64,000 nt of DNA from JAGRMG01 sp047975215 (GTDB taxonomy: Bacteria; Pseudomonadota; Alphaproteobacteria; Rhodobacterales; Rhodobacteraceae): NCBI GenBank assembly GCA_047975215.1, contig JBKEDD010000040.1, positions 46,552 to 110,551 of the forward strand, given 5' to 3'. The translations under genes and the position numbers were made by a program. The notes beneath the pieces are model-generated. The model searched no databases. It was given only the letters and a program-made list of their open reading frames with translations, and was not told the DNA's origin. Shown here piece by piece: positions 18,023-26,494 of the stretch (position 1 is its first letter; every line of letters starts with the position of its first letter).

Positions 18023-19393
18023 CTACAGCACGCGCACCCTCGGTCGCCGCCACGCCGACGCGGGTGCGATCATCAACTCGTGCAAGGCCCAGACCAAAGC
18101 ATCGACGCGGTCGGGCGAACCCTGGCCCTGAAACCCCCGCGCCGTCATCTGACACATCTGTTCCTCCAGATCGGCCAGCCCGGCGACATGGCGCACCCGC
18201 CCCTGTTCGTAAAGGGCGGCCACCGGTTCGGCGCGCGCAACCTTGCCCCGCGCCGCCCGCACCGCCCGGTAGGGCACCAGCGGGTCAACCTGGCGCAGCA
18301 CCTCCTCGACCAGCTGCCCGCCCTGGTTCACCTCGGCCACCAGCTGGTCGGCGCCGAATTCCTCCATCGCCGCGATCGCCGCCCGCGCCCAGCCCAGCGG
18401 CCCGACCCCCCGCACGGTCCGGTCGGCCAGCACGAAGGCCCGCCAGTCTTGCGGCGGCCCCTGTATCTGCGCTCCGGCCACGACGATACCGCAGGCATCC
18501 GCGCCCGCGCCGCCGCTGACCGACGGGTCCACGGCCACAACCACCCGATCCAGTTCGGGCAGCGCCGCCACCCGCGCCGCCTCCAGCATCGCGCCACTCC
18601 ACAACGCGCCTTCGGCATCGGCCAGCAGGACGCCGTCCAGTTCCTGCCGCCCCATCCGCGTACCTGCATAGCGCGCCCGCACTTCCGCAAGGAACGACGC
18701 CGCGAGATTGGCCCGGTTGGCCTCGGTCGGCGCATGTGTCACCACCGTCGAGGGCGCGGCCAGAAGCGTCTTTAGCACCCCCACGTTGCGCGGCGTCGTG
18801 GTCACGCATGCCCGCGGGCCCTCACCCAGCCGCAGCGCGAACTGCAGCATGTCCCAGGTCTCGCTTGCACGCTTCCACTTGGCCAGTTCGTCCACCCACG
18901 CACCATCGAACTGCGGCCCGCGCAACCCTTCCGGGTCATGCGCCGAAAACGTCTGCGCCTCGGCGCCGTTGGGCCAGACCAGCCGGCGCTCGCCCGCCTT
19001 CCAGAGCGGCCGCCGGTCGGGCGGCGAACAGGCCAGGATGCCACTGTCGCCAAAAACCATGACGTCGCGCACCTGATCGTAGGTTTCCCCCACCAGCGCC
19101 ACGCGGCGGCAGCGCCCCCCATCCAGCGGTCCCGCGCCCTCGACGGCGCTACGCACCCATTCCGCGCCGGCCCGTGTCTTGCCCGCGCCGCGCCCGCCCA
19201 GCACAACCCAGGCCCGCCAGCCGCCCGCTGGCGGCACCTGATGCGCCAATGCCCAGAACTCGAACAGGAAAGGGAGGGCCATGAGCCCTCCCTCCCCGAT
19301 CTCACTCAGGAACTGCTCCCGGATCCGCGCAGGCGCGCAGGCGAGCCAGGCGGCACCCGATCTCAAGCCGGGCCCGGTCGAGATCGAGCGCAT
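18023..19393 (-). CDS. GTA g2: terminase large subunit (ATPase/nuclease)
   Basis: 456 residues from the ATG at 19393. A TTG at 19366, closer to where family homology begins (AAWLACAPARIRE), is an alternative. The Walker A motif is GGRGAGKTR, Walker B lies in VDELAKW, and the nuclease acidic residues begin at VVVAVDPSVSGGAGADACG. It powers headful packaging of host DNA into GTA particles. The start overlaps g1 by up to 92 bases, so coupling with g1 is likely. Confidence 0.95.
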   Translation of the reverse strand: MRSISTGPGLRSGAAWLACAPARIREQFLSEIGEGGLMALPFLFEFWALAHQVPPAGGWRAWVVLGGRGAGKTRAGAEWVRSAVEGAGPLDGGRCRRVALVGETYDQVRDVMVFGDSGILACSPPDRRPLWKAGERRLVWPNGAEAQTFSAHDPEGLRGPQFDGAWVDELAKWKRASETWDMLQFALRLGEGPRACVTTTPRNVGVLKTLLAAPSTVVTHAPTEANRANLAASFLAEVRARYAGTRMGRQELDGVLLADAEGALWSGAMLEAARVAALPELDRVVVAVDPSVSGGAGADACGIVVAGAQIQGPPQDWRAFVLADRTVRGVGPLGWARAAIAAMEEFGADQLVAEVNQGGQLVEEVLRQVDPLVPYRAVRAARGKVARAEPVAALYEQGRVRHVAGLADLEEQMCQMTARGFQGQGSPDRVDALVWALHELMIAPASAWRRPRVRVL

Positions 19394-19646
19394 AGCCCCC
19401 CCGGACGATTCCCGCCTGTCTGTGTTGCTGTTCGACAAAACGTTCCTCCACGTTCTGGCAGGACCGGATCAGCTTGCCCAACTGCTCCACCTGCCGGTTG
19501 CCTCCGGCCAGATCGGCCTCCCCCCCCGCCTCCATCCGCCGCTTCAGGTCCTCCGCCTGCCGCCGCAGATCGCGAACCGAATCCTCAAGCGACCGAAGCA
19601 GTTCGGCCGTCCGCGAAACCCGCTCATCCGGGGAAATCAAAGTCAT
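19302..19646 (-). CDS. GTA g1: small terminase-like protein
   Basis: 114 residues from the ATG at 19646 (GAGGT about 10 bases upstream). The N-terminus MTLISPDERVSRTAELLRSLE starts a long coiled coil (RDLRRQAEDLKRRMEAGGEA), followed by the helical GNRQVEQLGKLIRSCQNVEERFVEQ. This is the first gene of the cluster and corresponds to RcGTA g1, shown to act as TerS. The coiled-coil dimer probably recruits DNA to the packaging motor without strong sequence preference. Confidence 0.88.
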   Translation of the reverse strand: MTLISPDERVSRTAELLRSLEDSVRDLRRQAEDLKRRMEAGGEADLAGGNRQVEQLGKLIRSCQNVEERFVEQQHRQAGIVRGGYALDLDRARLEIGCRLARLRACADPGAVPE

Positions 19647-19753
19647 GTGTGATGTGACCTCATGCGAGAGTGATCTCCGCACGAGAGAAACGAAAAAGCG
19701 ACCGCCGGAGTATCCCCCGCAGCCGCTTGCCCAGTTCTTCTAGCTTGATACAA

Positions 19754-19782
19754 CCTATACGAGAAAGCGTGCGGTTTGTCAA
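19754..19782 (-). promoter_or_regulatory. Sigma-70-like promoter of the GTA cluster
   Basis: On the minus strand a perfect -35 hexamer TTGACA (19777-19782) is separated by exactly 17 bases from a -10 TATAGG (19754-19759). The predicted start is about 100 bases upstream of g1. No other strong promoter lies between it and g1. Control by a GafA-type activator, as in R. capsulatus, is inferred and not visible in sequence. Confidence 0.7.
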
Positions 19783-20045
19783 GTATCAATGCAACCGTCT
19801 TTCCGTCCCGGTTTCACGACCAAGGGAGGCCCGGAACAACCATCAACGGCAAAGAAGGCGCCAGCACACCAGCTTGGGAGCATCAATGATCGCCGCAGGG
19901 CGGGACGCACGGTCGGCGCCGGCCATCGTCGCGCTTGTCGCCGGGAGCCGCCGTGGCGGATTGATTGCCGCCGCCCCTCGGACGACCGGAGGGCCAACCC
20001 ACCGGCCGCTTCGGACGACCTGAACCACGCTGCCGATAATCCGAG
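19783..20045. other. Divergent intergenic region between GTA cluster and nsrR operon
   Basis: With the flanking promoters this makes a 460-base gene-free stretch (19647-20106). No convincing reading frame was found. It contains GC-rich low-complexity sequence and no obvious repeat or tRNA. Confidence 0.5.
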
Positions 20046-20074
20046 TTTACAGCCCAGGTCTCTCCCGGCATAAT
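20046..20074 (+). promoter_or_regulatory. Promoter of the nsrR operon
   Basis: A -35 TTTACA (20046-20051), a 17-base spacer and a -10 CATAAT (20069-20074) place the transcription start near 20081, 26 bases before the nsrR ATG. Immediately downstream of the -10, an imperfect dyad with GGTA/TACC arms (20076-20090) overlaps the predicted start and could be an operator. NsrR autoregulation is common, but the dyad is weak. Confidence 0.55.
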
Positions 20075-20106
20075 AGGTACCTTCAATACCAGAATGGAGA
20101 CCCGCC

Positions 20107-20520
20107 ATGCGCCTTGCCGCATTCACGGATTACGGATTGCGTGTGCTCATGCGCCTTGCCGGCACGCCCGACATCCGGCTGAGTACCGCAGAACTGGCAG
20201 CGCAGTTCCGGGTTTCGCAACATCACCTCACGAAAGTCGTGCAGGATCTGGTGCGCGGCGGGTTCGTCACCACCCAGCGGGGTCTTGGGGGCGGTATCAG
20301 CCTTGCCCGCAGCGCGCAGGAAATCGGACTGGGAGAGGTGGTACGCCACCTCGAACGCCGCTTTGCCCCTGTCGAGTGCTTTCGCGACGATGGCGGCAGC
20401 TGCGTTCTGAACGCAGCATGCCGCCTGCGCTCGCGTATCGCCGCGGCGGAGGAATCGTTTCTGCATACACTCGACCAGACGACGCTGGCCGAATGTGCCT
20501 GGTCGCCCGAGGCAGCATGA
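20107..20520 (+). CDS. nsrR: Rrf2-family transcriptional repressor, NsrR-type
   Basis: 137 residues. N-terminal winged helix (MRLAAFTDYGLRVLMRLAG, STAELAAQFRVSQHHLTKVVQDL), wing GFVTTQRGLGGGISLAR, and the three-cysteine Fe-S cluster site CFRDDGGSCVLNAAC characteristic of NsrR. Such proteins sense nitric oxide through the cluster and derepress detoxification genes. It is the first gene of an apparent three-gene operon: its stop overlaps the start of a 52-residue gene, which in turn overlaps the FAD oxidase gene. GGAG precedes the ATG. Confidence 0.87.
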   Translation: MRLAAFTDYGLRVLMRLAGTPDIRLSTAELAAQFRVSQHHLTKVVQDLVRGGFVTTQRGLGGGISLARSAQEIGLGEVVRHLERRFAPVECFRDDGGSCVLNAACRLRSRIAAAEESFLHTLDQTTLAECAWSPEAA

Positions 20521-20678
20521 TGGGCAACCCCTTTCGCGGCGCTGCCTGCAAGGGCAAAGTGGCCTTCAACCGCTTCTCCACCCGTCTGATCGACACGGTG
20601 CACGAGCTCGAAAAGGTCGACGTGCCGATCAGGAATGCCGACTGGACCGAGGGCAAGACCATGGGGAGCAGGCTGTGA
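20520..20678 (+). CDS. Small protein of unknown function between nsrR and the FAD oxidase
   Basis: 52 residues starting at the ATG at 20520 (or one codon earlier at 20517, which overlaps the nsrR stop). The sequence starts MGNPFRGAACKGKVAFNRFS, then LIDTVHELEKVDVP and a Gly/Arg end. It has one cysteine and no signal peptide. Overlapping starts and stops on both sides (ATGATG with nsrR, GTGA with the oxidase) suggest real translation, although I recognise no family. It could also be a leader frame that only couples translation. Confidence 0.5.
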   Translation: MGNPFRGAACKGKVAFNRFSTRLIDTVHELEKVDVPIRNADWTEGKTMGSRL

Positions 20679-22165
20679 ACGCGGTGATCGACTACGCCGG
20701 GCCGGCGCCCGAACCGATGTCCGATATCGACGTGCGCGCGATGGCCGTCGGACTCGCCCAGGTGACAAGCCCTGACCGGGTCTGGCACGGCGCCGCCGCG
20801 CAGCGCCGATATCCCGGGGACATGAGTTGGCTGACCTGTGTCCATGCCCAATACGGCCGCCCTCTGGTCCGCCACGAGGTCGCGGTACGGGTGGCCAGCA
20901 CCCGCGAAGTCTCAAGAGTGATGAAATACGCCAGCGCCATGGGCATCCCGGTCACGCCGTTCGGCGGCGGGTCGGGTGTGCAGGGCGCGGCCAATTCGAC
21001 CTGCGGCGGCATCCTGCTCGACCTGGGCGGGCTGAACAAGGTGCGCCATATCGACAGCACATCGGTCACCTGTACCGTCGAGGCCGGCAAGATCATCCAA
21101 CCGTTCGAGGCTGAACTGAACGCCATGGGCCTGAGCTTTCCACACTATCCGGCCTCGGCGGAATGGGCCAGCGTCGGCGGCAGCGTCGCCGCAAAGGGGG
21201 CGGGCGTGCTGTCGACGAAATACGGCACCATGCAGGATCACGTCCTGTCAGCCGAGATCGTGCTGGCCAATGGCGACATCGTGCAGATGCCCTCGGTGCC
21301 ACGCCATGGTGCCGGCCCCGATCTGACCCAGATGTTCGCGGGCAGCGAAGGTACGCTGGGCATCATCACCGCCGTCACAGTCAAGCTGCGCCCGCTGCCC
21401 ACACAGCGCCGTTTCCTGGCCATCGGATTTGACAATCTCGCCCCCGGGGTCGAGGCGGGACGGCGGATCATGACCGAAGCCGCGCACCCCGCGGTGATGC
21501 GGTTCTATGACAAGCCCGCCGCCACCCAAAGCCTGAACAAGGCGGTAGCCGCCGACATCACCGGCGAAACCATGGTAATCATGTATGACGGTTCGCATGC
21601 CGCGCTGATCGACACCGAGACTACCCTCGCCCGCCAGATCTGCGAGGAACAGGGCGGGCGGATGCTGGACAGCGGTATCGGGCCGCAATGGTGGGACAAC
21701 CGTTACACTTTCTGTCACCCGCCCCATGCGCCGGAACTGCCCCAGATCTGGTGCACCATGGATGCGGTTGCGGATTACTCGCATATCATGGGCGTCTATG
21801 ACGCCGTGACCCGCGCGGTGATAGATTCGGTCGATCCGAAATGGGGGCTGACCGTCAAGACCCACTTCTCGCACTGGTTCGACTGGGGGGCGATGATCTA
21901 TCCTAGGGTCATTATCCCGAAAGGCCCCGACGACCTTGGCCAGGCGCTCGAACTGCACGACGCCTTCGTTCGCGCCGCGACCATGGCGGCGTTGCAAGCG
22001 GGCGGCATCATGAACGGCCATCACGGCTTGGGGATGCGGCTGGCGCCCTATCTCGGCGATCAGTTCAGCCCCGAGAGCATGGCCCTGATGCGTACCATCA
22101 AGGGCGCGCTGGATCCCGCTCGCCTGTTGTGCCGGGGCAAGCTGGACATGGACGAACCCGGCTGA
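20675..22165 (+). CDS. FAD-binding oxidoreductase, glycolate oxidase / D-lactate dehydrogenase (GlcD) family
   Basis: 496 residues from the GTG at 20675, which overlaps the preceding stop (GTGA) and has GGAG 6-9 bases upstream. FAD-binding PCMH domain: the VTPFGGGSGVQGAANSTCGG motif, ASAEWASVGGSVAAKGAG and AGSEGTLGIITAVTVKL; the C-terminal FAD-oxidase cap contains NGHHGLGMRLAPYLG with the active-site histidine. It oxidises a 2-hydroxy acid (glycolate, D-lactate or similar) and passes electrons to a quinone or cytochrome. The substrate is not determinable, and the link with NsrR control is unexplained. Confidence 0.85.
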   Translation: MNAVIDYAGPAPEPMSDIDVRAMAVGLAQVTSPDRVWHGAAAQRRYPGDMSWLTCVHAQYGRPLVRHEVAVRVASTREVSRVMKYASAMGIPVTPFGGGSGVQGAANSTCGGILLDLGGLNKVRHIDSTSVTCTVEAGKIIQPFEAELNAMGLSFPHYPASAEWASVGGSVAAKGAGVLSTKYGTMQDHVLSAEIVLANGDIVQMPSVPRHGAGPDLTQMFAGSEGTLGIITAVTVKLRPLPTQRRFLAIGFDNLAPGVEAGRRIMTEAAHPAVMRFYDKPAATQSLNKAVAADITGETMVIMYDGSHAALIDTETTLARQICEEQGGRMLDSGIGPQWWDNRYTFCHPPHAPELPQIWCTMDAVADYSHIMGVYDAVTRAVIDSVDPKWGLTVKTHFSHWFDWGAMIYPRVIIPKGPDDLGQALELHDAFVRAATMAALQAGGIMNGHHGLGMRLAPYLGDQFSPESMALMRTIKGALDPARLLCRGKLDMDEPG

Positions 22166-22385
22166 CGGAACAATCCGCCCGTTTCGATTGGCGGCGCGCG
22201 GCCTGACCCGTGCCGCGCGCCACCATCAGCGACACCGGTATCGACGGCGGCGTCATGAGGCGCACCGTGGCCACCGCCTCGGCGCTTGCCATTCTTCGCC
22301 GCTTGGCCGAAACAGGTCGGGAAGCCAACATAGTCAGGGACGGCACCGGGCAGACCGGCCGCACGTCCCGGAAAACGGGCCACAG

Positions 22386-24248
22386 ATGAAGAAATCCGAC
22401 AACCCGGCCGATCCGTTCAAGAAGGCGCTGGCCGAGGCCACCAGGGTCATGGCCGACGATGCCGAACTGAATGTCAGCTATACGGTGGACCCGTCGGGCA
22501 TGTCGGGCGACGCCATGCGCCTGCCCCAGGTCAGCCGCCGCATGACCCGCGACGAGGTGCTGCTGGCGCGCGGTACCGCCGATGCGCTGGCACTGCGCCA
22601 CCGCTATCATGACGCGGCGGTACATGCCCGCTATGCCCCGCCGGGCGATATGGCGCGCGATCTCTACGAGGCGATGGAAACCGCGCGCTGCGAGTCGGTG
22701 GGCGCACGCCACATGCCCGGAACCGCCGGCAACATCGACGCGAAGCTGACCAACGAGGCGCTGCGGCGCGGCTATGACCGGATCAAGGATGCCTCCGAGG
22801 CGCCGTTGGCGGATGCCGCCGGCTACCTGATCCGCCATCTTGCCTCGGGCCGCGCCATGCCCGAAGGCGCCGCCAATGTGATGGAGCTGTGGCGCGGATT
22901 CATCGAAGACCAGGCCGGCGCCACGCTGGAGGGCTTGCAGGACACGCTGGAAGACCAGGGTGCCTTTGCCCGCTTTGCCCGCCAGATCATCCGCGATCTG
23001 GGCTATGGCGACCAGCTTGGCGAAGATCCCGACAACGAGGATGAAAGCGACGAGGAGGCCGAACCGGACGAAGACCAGCCCGAACCCGACAGCACCGGTC
23101 AGGAGGATCAGGACGACAGCCAGTCCGAGTCCGATCCCGACGCCGAGTCTCAGGACCAGCCCGATCAGGTTCAGGTCAGCGCCGACGAGATGGCCGACGA
23201 CGACATGGGCGAAGAGGTGGACATGCCCGACAGCGAAGCGCCGCCAGAACCGCCCGCACCGCCGCCCCCCAGCGAGGCCGATCCGAACTACAAGGTCTAT
23301 CTTGATACCCATGACGAGGAGATAGGCGCCGAGGAACTGGCCGAACCTGCGGAACTGGAACGCCTGCGCGCCTATCTGGACCAGCAGCTTGAACCGCTCA
23401 AGGGCGCGGTCAGCCGGCTGGCCAACAAGTTGCAGCGCCGGCTTCAGGCCCAGCAGAACCGGTCATGGGAATTCGACCGCGACGAAGGCATTCTGGATGC
23501 CGGACGCCTGGCGCGCGTGGTGGCCAACCCGACCACGCCGCTGAGTTTCAAGATCGAGAAGGATACCGAATTCCGCGATACCGTCGTGACGCTGCTTCTG
23601 GACAATTCAGGCTCGATGCGGGGACGGCCGATCAGCATCGCGGCGATCTGTGCCGACGTGCTGGCGCGCACGCTGGAACGCTGCAACGTCAAGGTCGAGA
23701 TCCTCGGCTTTACCACAAGGGCGTGGAAGGGCGGACAGGCGCGCGAGCAATGGCTCAACGACGGCCGCCCCCAACAGCCCGGACGCCTGAACGATCTGCG
23801 CCACATCGTCTACAAAAGCGCCGACGCGCCGTGGCGGCGCACCCGCGACAACCTGGGCCTGATGATGAAGGAAGGGCTGTTGAAGGAAAACATCGACGGC
23901 GAGGCGCTGGAATGGGCGCATCGCCGGATGCTGATGCGGCCCGAGGCGCGGCGCATCCTGATGGTCATCTCCGACGGCGCGCCGGTCGACGATTCCACGC
24001 TAAGCGTCAACCCCGCCAACTATCTGGAAAAACATCTGCGCGATGTCATCGCGATGGTGCAAAAGCGCAAGATCGTCGAACTGCTGGCCATTGGCATCGG
24101 CCATGACGTTACGCGCTATTACGACCGGGCGGTGACGATTACCGATGTGGAACAGCTTGCCGGCGCCATCACCGAACAGCTCGCGGCACTGTTTGACAAG
24201 GATCCGCGCGCCCGTGCGCGCGTCATGGGTATCAGAAGGGCGGGCTGA
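22386..24248 (+). CDS. cobT: Cobaltochelatase CobT subunit
   Basis: 620 residues from the ATG at 22386. The N-terminal domain (MKKSDNPADPFKKAL, MTRDEVLLARGTADALALRHRYHD) is followed by a very acidic low-complexity segment (about 220-300, EDNEDESDEEAEPDE type) and a C-terminal von Willebrand A domain with the MIDAS motif DNSGSMRG. CobT and the AAA+ ATPase CobS drive CobN in inserting cobalt into hydrogenobyrinate a,c-diamide for aerobic cobalamin synthesis. cobS is not in the window. The ATG overlaps the stop of a short upstream frame (22210-22389). Confidence 0.94.
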   Translation: MKKSDNPADPFKKALAEATRVMADDAELNVSYTVDPSGMSGDAMRLPQVSRRMTRDEVLLARGTADALALRHRYHDAAVHARYAPPGDMARDLYEAMETARCESVGARHMPGTAGNIDAKLTNEALRRGYDRIKDASEAPLADAAGYLIRHLASGRAMPEGAANVMELWRGFIEDQAGATLEGLQDTLEDQGAFARFARQIIRDLGYGDQLGEDPDNEDESDEEAEPDEDQPEPDSTGQEDQDDSQSESDPDAESQDQPDQVQVSADEMADDDMGEEVDMPDSEAPPEPPAPPPPSEADPNYKVYLDTHDEEIGAEELAEPAELERLRAYLDQQLEPLKGAVSRLANKLQRRLQAQQNRSWEFDRDEGILDAGRLARVVANPTTPLSFKIEKDTEFRDTVVTLLLDNSGSMRGRPISIAAICADVLARTLERCNVKVEILGFTTRAWKGGQAREQWLNDGRPQQPGRLNDLRHIVYKSADAPWRRTRDNLGLMMKEGLLKENIDGEALEWAHRRMLMRPEARRILMVISDGAPVDDSTLSVNPANYLEKHLRDVIAMVQKRKIVELLAIGIGHDVTRYYDRAVTITDVEQLAGAITEQLAALFDKDPRARARVMGIRRAG

Positions 24249-24298
24249 GATTCGCCCGCGCGGCACGCGCGGGTATCCACCAGTTTCAGGGGGCAGGC

Positions 24299-26089
24299 AT
24301 GTTTCAATCCTTCGAGGTAACGGCGCGGCCCGAACAGGGGCCGCCACGGTTGAAAGCACTGCGCACCGAAATCGCGCGCGAGGGCCTTGACGGGTTTCTG
24401 GTGCCGCGCTCGGACGCGCATCAGGGCGAATACGTGGCCCCCCGCGACGAGCGGCTTGCCTGGCTGACCGGCTTCACCGGATCGGCCGGGTTCTGCGCCG
24501 TGCTGGCCGATGTCGCCGGCGTGTTCGTCGACGGGCGCTATCGCACCCAGGTCAAGGCGCAGGTGGCGGATGCTTTCACGCCGGTCCCCTGGCCGGAAGT
24601 GAAGCTTGCCGGCTGGCTGCGCGAACGGCTGCCGCAAGGCGGGCGGGTTGGATTCGACCCGTGGCTGCATCCGGCGGGGCAGATCGACAAGCTCGGGGCA
24701 GAGTTGAACGGAGCACAAATCGAACTGGTGCGCAGCGCCAACCTGATAGACCGTATCTGGACGGACCAGCCGCCGCCCCCAGCGCAGCCGGTGCAGGCCC
24801 ATCCCCCGGAACTTGCAGGCGAAAGCGGCGCCGACAAGCGGGCGAGGCTGGCGGCCGGGCTGCGCCAGGCGGAGCAGAAGGCGGCGGTAATCACCCTGCC
24901 CGACGCGATCATGTGGCTCCTCAACATCCGCGGACACGACATCGCCCGCATCCCGGTGGCGCACGGTTTCGCGGTGCTGCACGCGGATGGCCGGGTCGAT
25001 CTGTTCATGGCCGCGGCCAAGCTGGCGGAACTGAAGCCGCCGCTTGACGCTGACGTGACGGTCCATGATCCGGCGGCCTTCAGCGGTTTTCTGGCCGATC
25101 TCGAGGGGCCGGTACGCGTCGATTCCGACACCGTGCCGCAAGCCGTCGCCGACGTGCTGGGCAACCGGGCCGTACCCGGCGACGACCCCTGCGCCCTGCC
25201 CCGGGCGCGCAAGAACGATGCCGAGATCGAGGGCGCCGTGCAGGCGCATCTTCGCGACGGGGCGGCAATGGCGGAATTCCTCTGCTGGCTGGACGCGCAG
25301 CAGCCTGGCAGCATCAGCGAAACCCAGGTCGTTTCCCGGCTCGAGGCGTGCCGCCGGAACGATCCCGAACTGCGCGACATCAGTTTCGATACCATCGCCG
25401 GCACCGGACCCAACGGCGCCGTTATCCACTACCGGGTGACGCATGAAACCGACCGGCGGCTCGAACCCGGCCATCTGCTGGTTCTCGACAGCGGCGGCCA
25501 ATACCGCTGCGGCACCACGGACGTCACCCGCACGATCGCCATCGGCGCACCCAAAGACGAGGAACGCGCGGCGTTCACAAGGGTATTGCAGGGCATGATC
25601 GCCATGAGCCGGATGCGCTGGCCCGTCGGCCTGTCCGGGCGCGACATCGAGGCCGTGGGGCGGGTGCCGCTGTGGCTCGCCGGGCAGGATTTCGATCACG
25701 GTCTGGGCCATGGCGTCGGATCCTATCTCAGCGTTCACGAAGGGCCGCAGCGGCTCAGCAGGCTCAGCCATGTGCCGCTGGAACCGGGAATGATCCTGTC
25801 CAACGAACCGGGATACTACCGCGAAGGCGCCTTCGGGATCCGAATCGAAAACCTTCTGGTGGCCCGGCAGGCGCCGCCCCTGCCCGGCGGCGACGAAAGC
25901 CGCGCAATGCTGTGCTGGCGCACCCTGACCCTGGTTCCGATCGACCGGCGGCTGATCCTGGCCGACCGGCTGAACGGTGACGAACGCGCCTGGCTGAACG
26001 CGTATCATCGCGAGGTGGCCGAACAGATCGGCCCGCGCGTGTCGAAACCGGCGCAAGCGTGGTTGAATGCGGCAACCGCACCGCTGTAG
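24299..26089 (+). CDS. Xaa-Pro aminopeptidase, M24B family (aminopeptidase P)
   Basis: 596 residues. Two creatinase N-terminal-like domains (FLVPRSDAHQGEYVAPRDERLAWLTGFTGSAG region and 180-320) precede the pita-bread catalytic domain. Metal ligands are visible: Asp in LDSGGQYRCGTTDVTRT (two Asp), His in HGLGHGVGSYLSVHEGP, Glu in LSNEPGYYREG and Glu in GIRIENLLV. It removes N-terminal residues preceding proline using two metal ions, probably Mn. The long three-domain form fits eukaryote-like cytosolic APP and many alphaproteobacterial homologues. It starts 50 bases after cobT. Confidence 0.93.
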   Translation: MFQSFEVTARPEQGPPRLKALRTEIAREGLDGFLVPRSDAHQGEYVAPRDERLAWLTGFTGSAGFCAVLADVAGVFVDGRYRTQVKAQVADAFTPVPWPEVKLAGWLRERLPQGGRVGFDPWLHPAGQIDKLGAELNGAQIELVRSANLIDRIWTDQPPPPAQPVQAHPPELAGESGADKRARLAAGLRQAEQKAAVITLPDAIMWLLNIRGHDIARIPVAHGFAVLHADGRVDLFMAAAKLAELKPPLDADVTVHDPAAFSGFLADLEGPVRVDSDTVPQAVADVLGNRAVPGDDPCALPRARKNDAEIEGAVQAHLRDGAAMAEFLCWLDAQQPGSISETQVVSRLEACRRNDPELRDISFDTIAGTGPNGAVIHYRVTHETDRRLEPGHLLVLDSGGQYRCGTTDVTRTIAIGAPKDEERAAFTRVLQGMIAMSRMRWPVGLSGRDIEAVGRVPLWLAGQDFDHGLGHGVGSYLSVHEGPQRLSRLSHVPLEPGMILSNEPGYYREGAFGIRIENLLVARQAPPLPGGDESRAMLCWRTLTLVPIDRRLILADRLNGDERAWLNAYHREVAEQIGPRVSKPAQAWLNAATAPL

Positions 26090-26122
26090 TCTGCGCCGGC
26101 AAAAGTAGCGGAAGGGCAGCAA

Positions 26123-26467
26123 ATGGCGAAACACATCACGATACGCAGGCTGGACGGGGTCTGGGCGGTCCGGTCGGGCGGCGCGATTCTCGGCGAAAGC
26201 CGCAACGCGCTGGAACTGACCGAGGGCGACATGGCCCCGGTCGTGTATTTCCCGCGCAAGGATATCGCCACGGCAATGCTCGACCGCACGGACAAGGTGA
26301 CGCACTGCCCCCACAAGGGCGATGCGGCCCATTTCACCATCGTCAACCGGTCGTCCCGCGTGGAAAACGCCGCCTGGAGCTATGAAGACCCGGTCGGGGA
26401 CATGGCGGAAATCCGCGGCCATCTGGCATTCTATGCCAACGACGCGGTCACGGTTGAGCGGATCTGA
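26123..26467 (+). CDS. DUF427 domain protein
   Basis: 114 residues. It matches the small DUF427 family: RRLDGVWAVRSGGAILGES, VVYFPRKDIATAML, the conserved THCPHKGDAAHFT, and a YEDP motif (AAWSYEDPVGDMAEI). Family members are small beta-rich soluble proteins of unknown biochemical function. The gene lies 33 bases downstream of the aminopeptidase gene, likely co-transcribed, with an AGCGGAAGGG-type ribosome site. Confidence 0.85.
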   Translation: MAKHITIRRLDGVWAVRSGGAILGESRNALELTEGDMAPVVYFPRKDIATAMLDRTDKVTHCPHKGDAAHFTIVNRSSRVENAAWSYEDPVGDMAEIRGHLAFYANDAVTVERI

Positions 26468-26494
26468 GCCAAACCCGACAACAGACGCGCGGCG

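Noticed and set aside
22098..23312. Minus-strand frame of 404 residues
   Set aside because: Antisense to cobT; hydrophobic look comes from the complement of the acidic CobT segment.
24119..26422. Long minus-strand reading frame of 767 residues
   Set aside because: It is the antisense of the aminopeptidase gene and of part of cobT and DUF427; composition is biased by the GC-rich third positions and shows no family motif.
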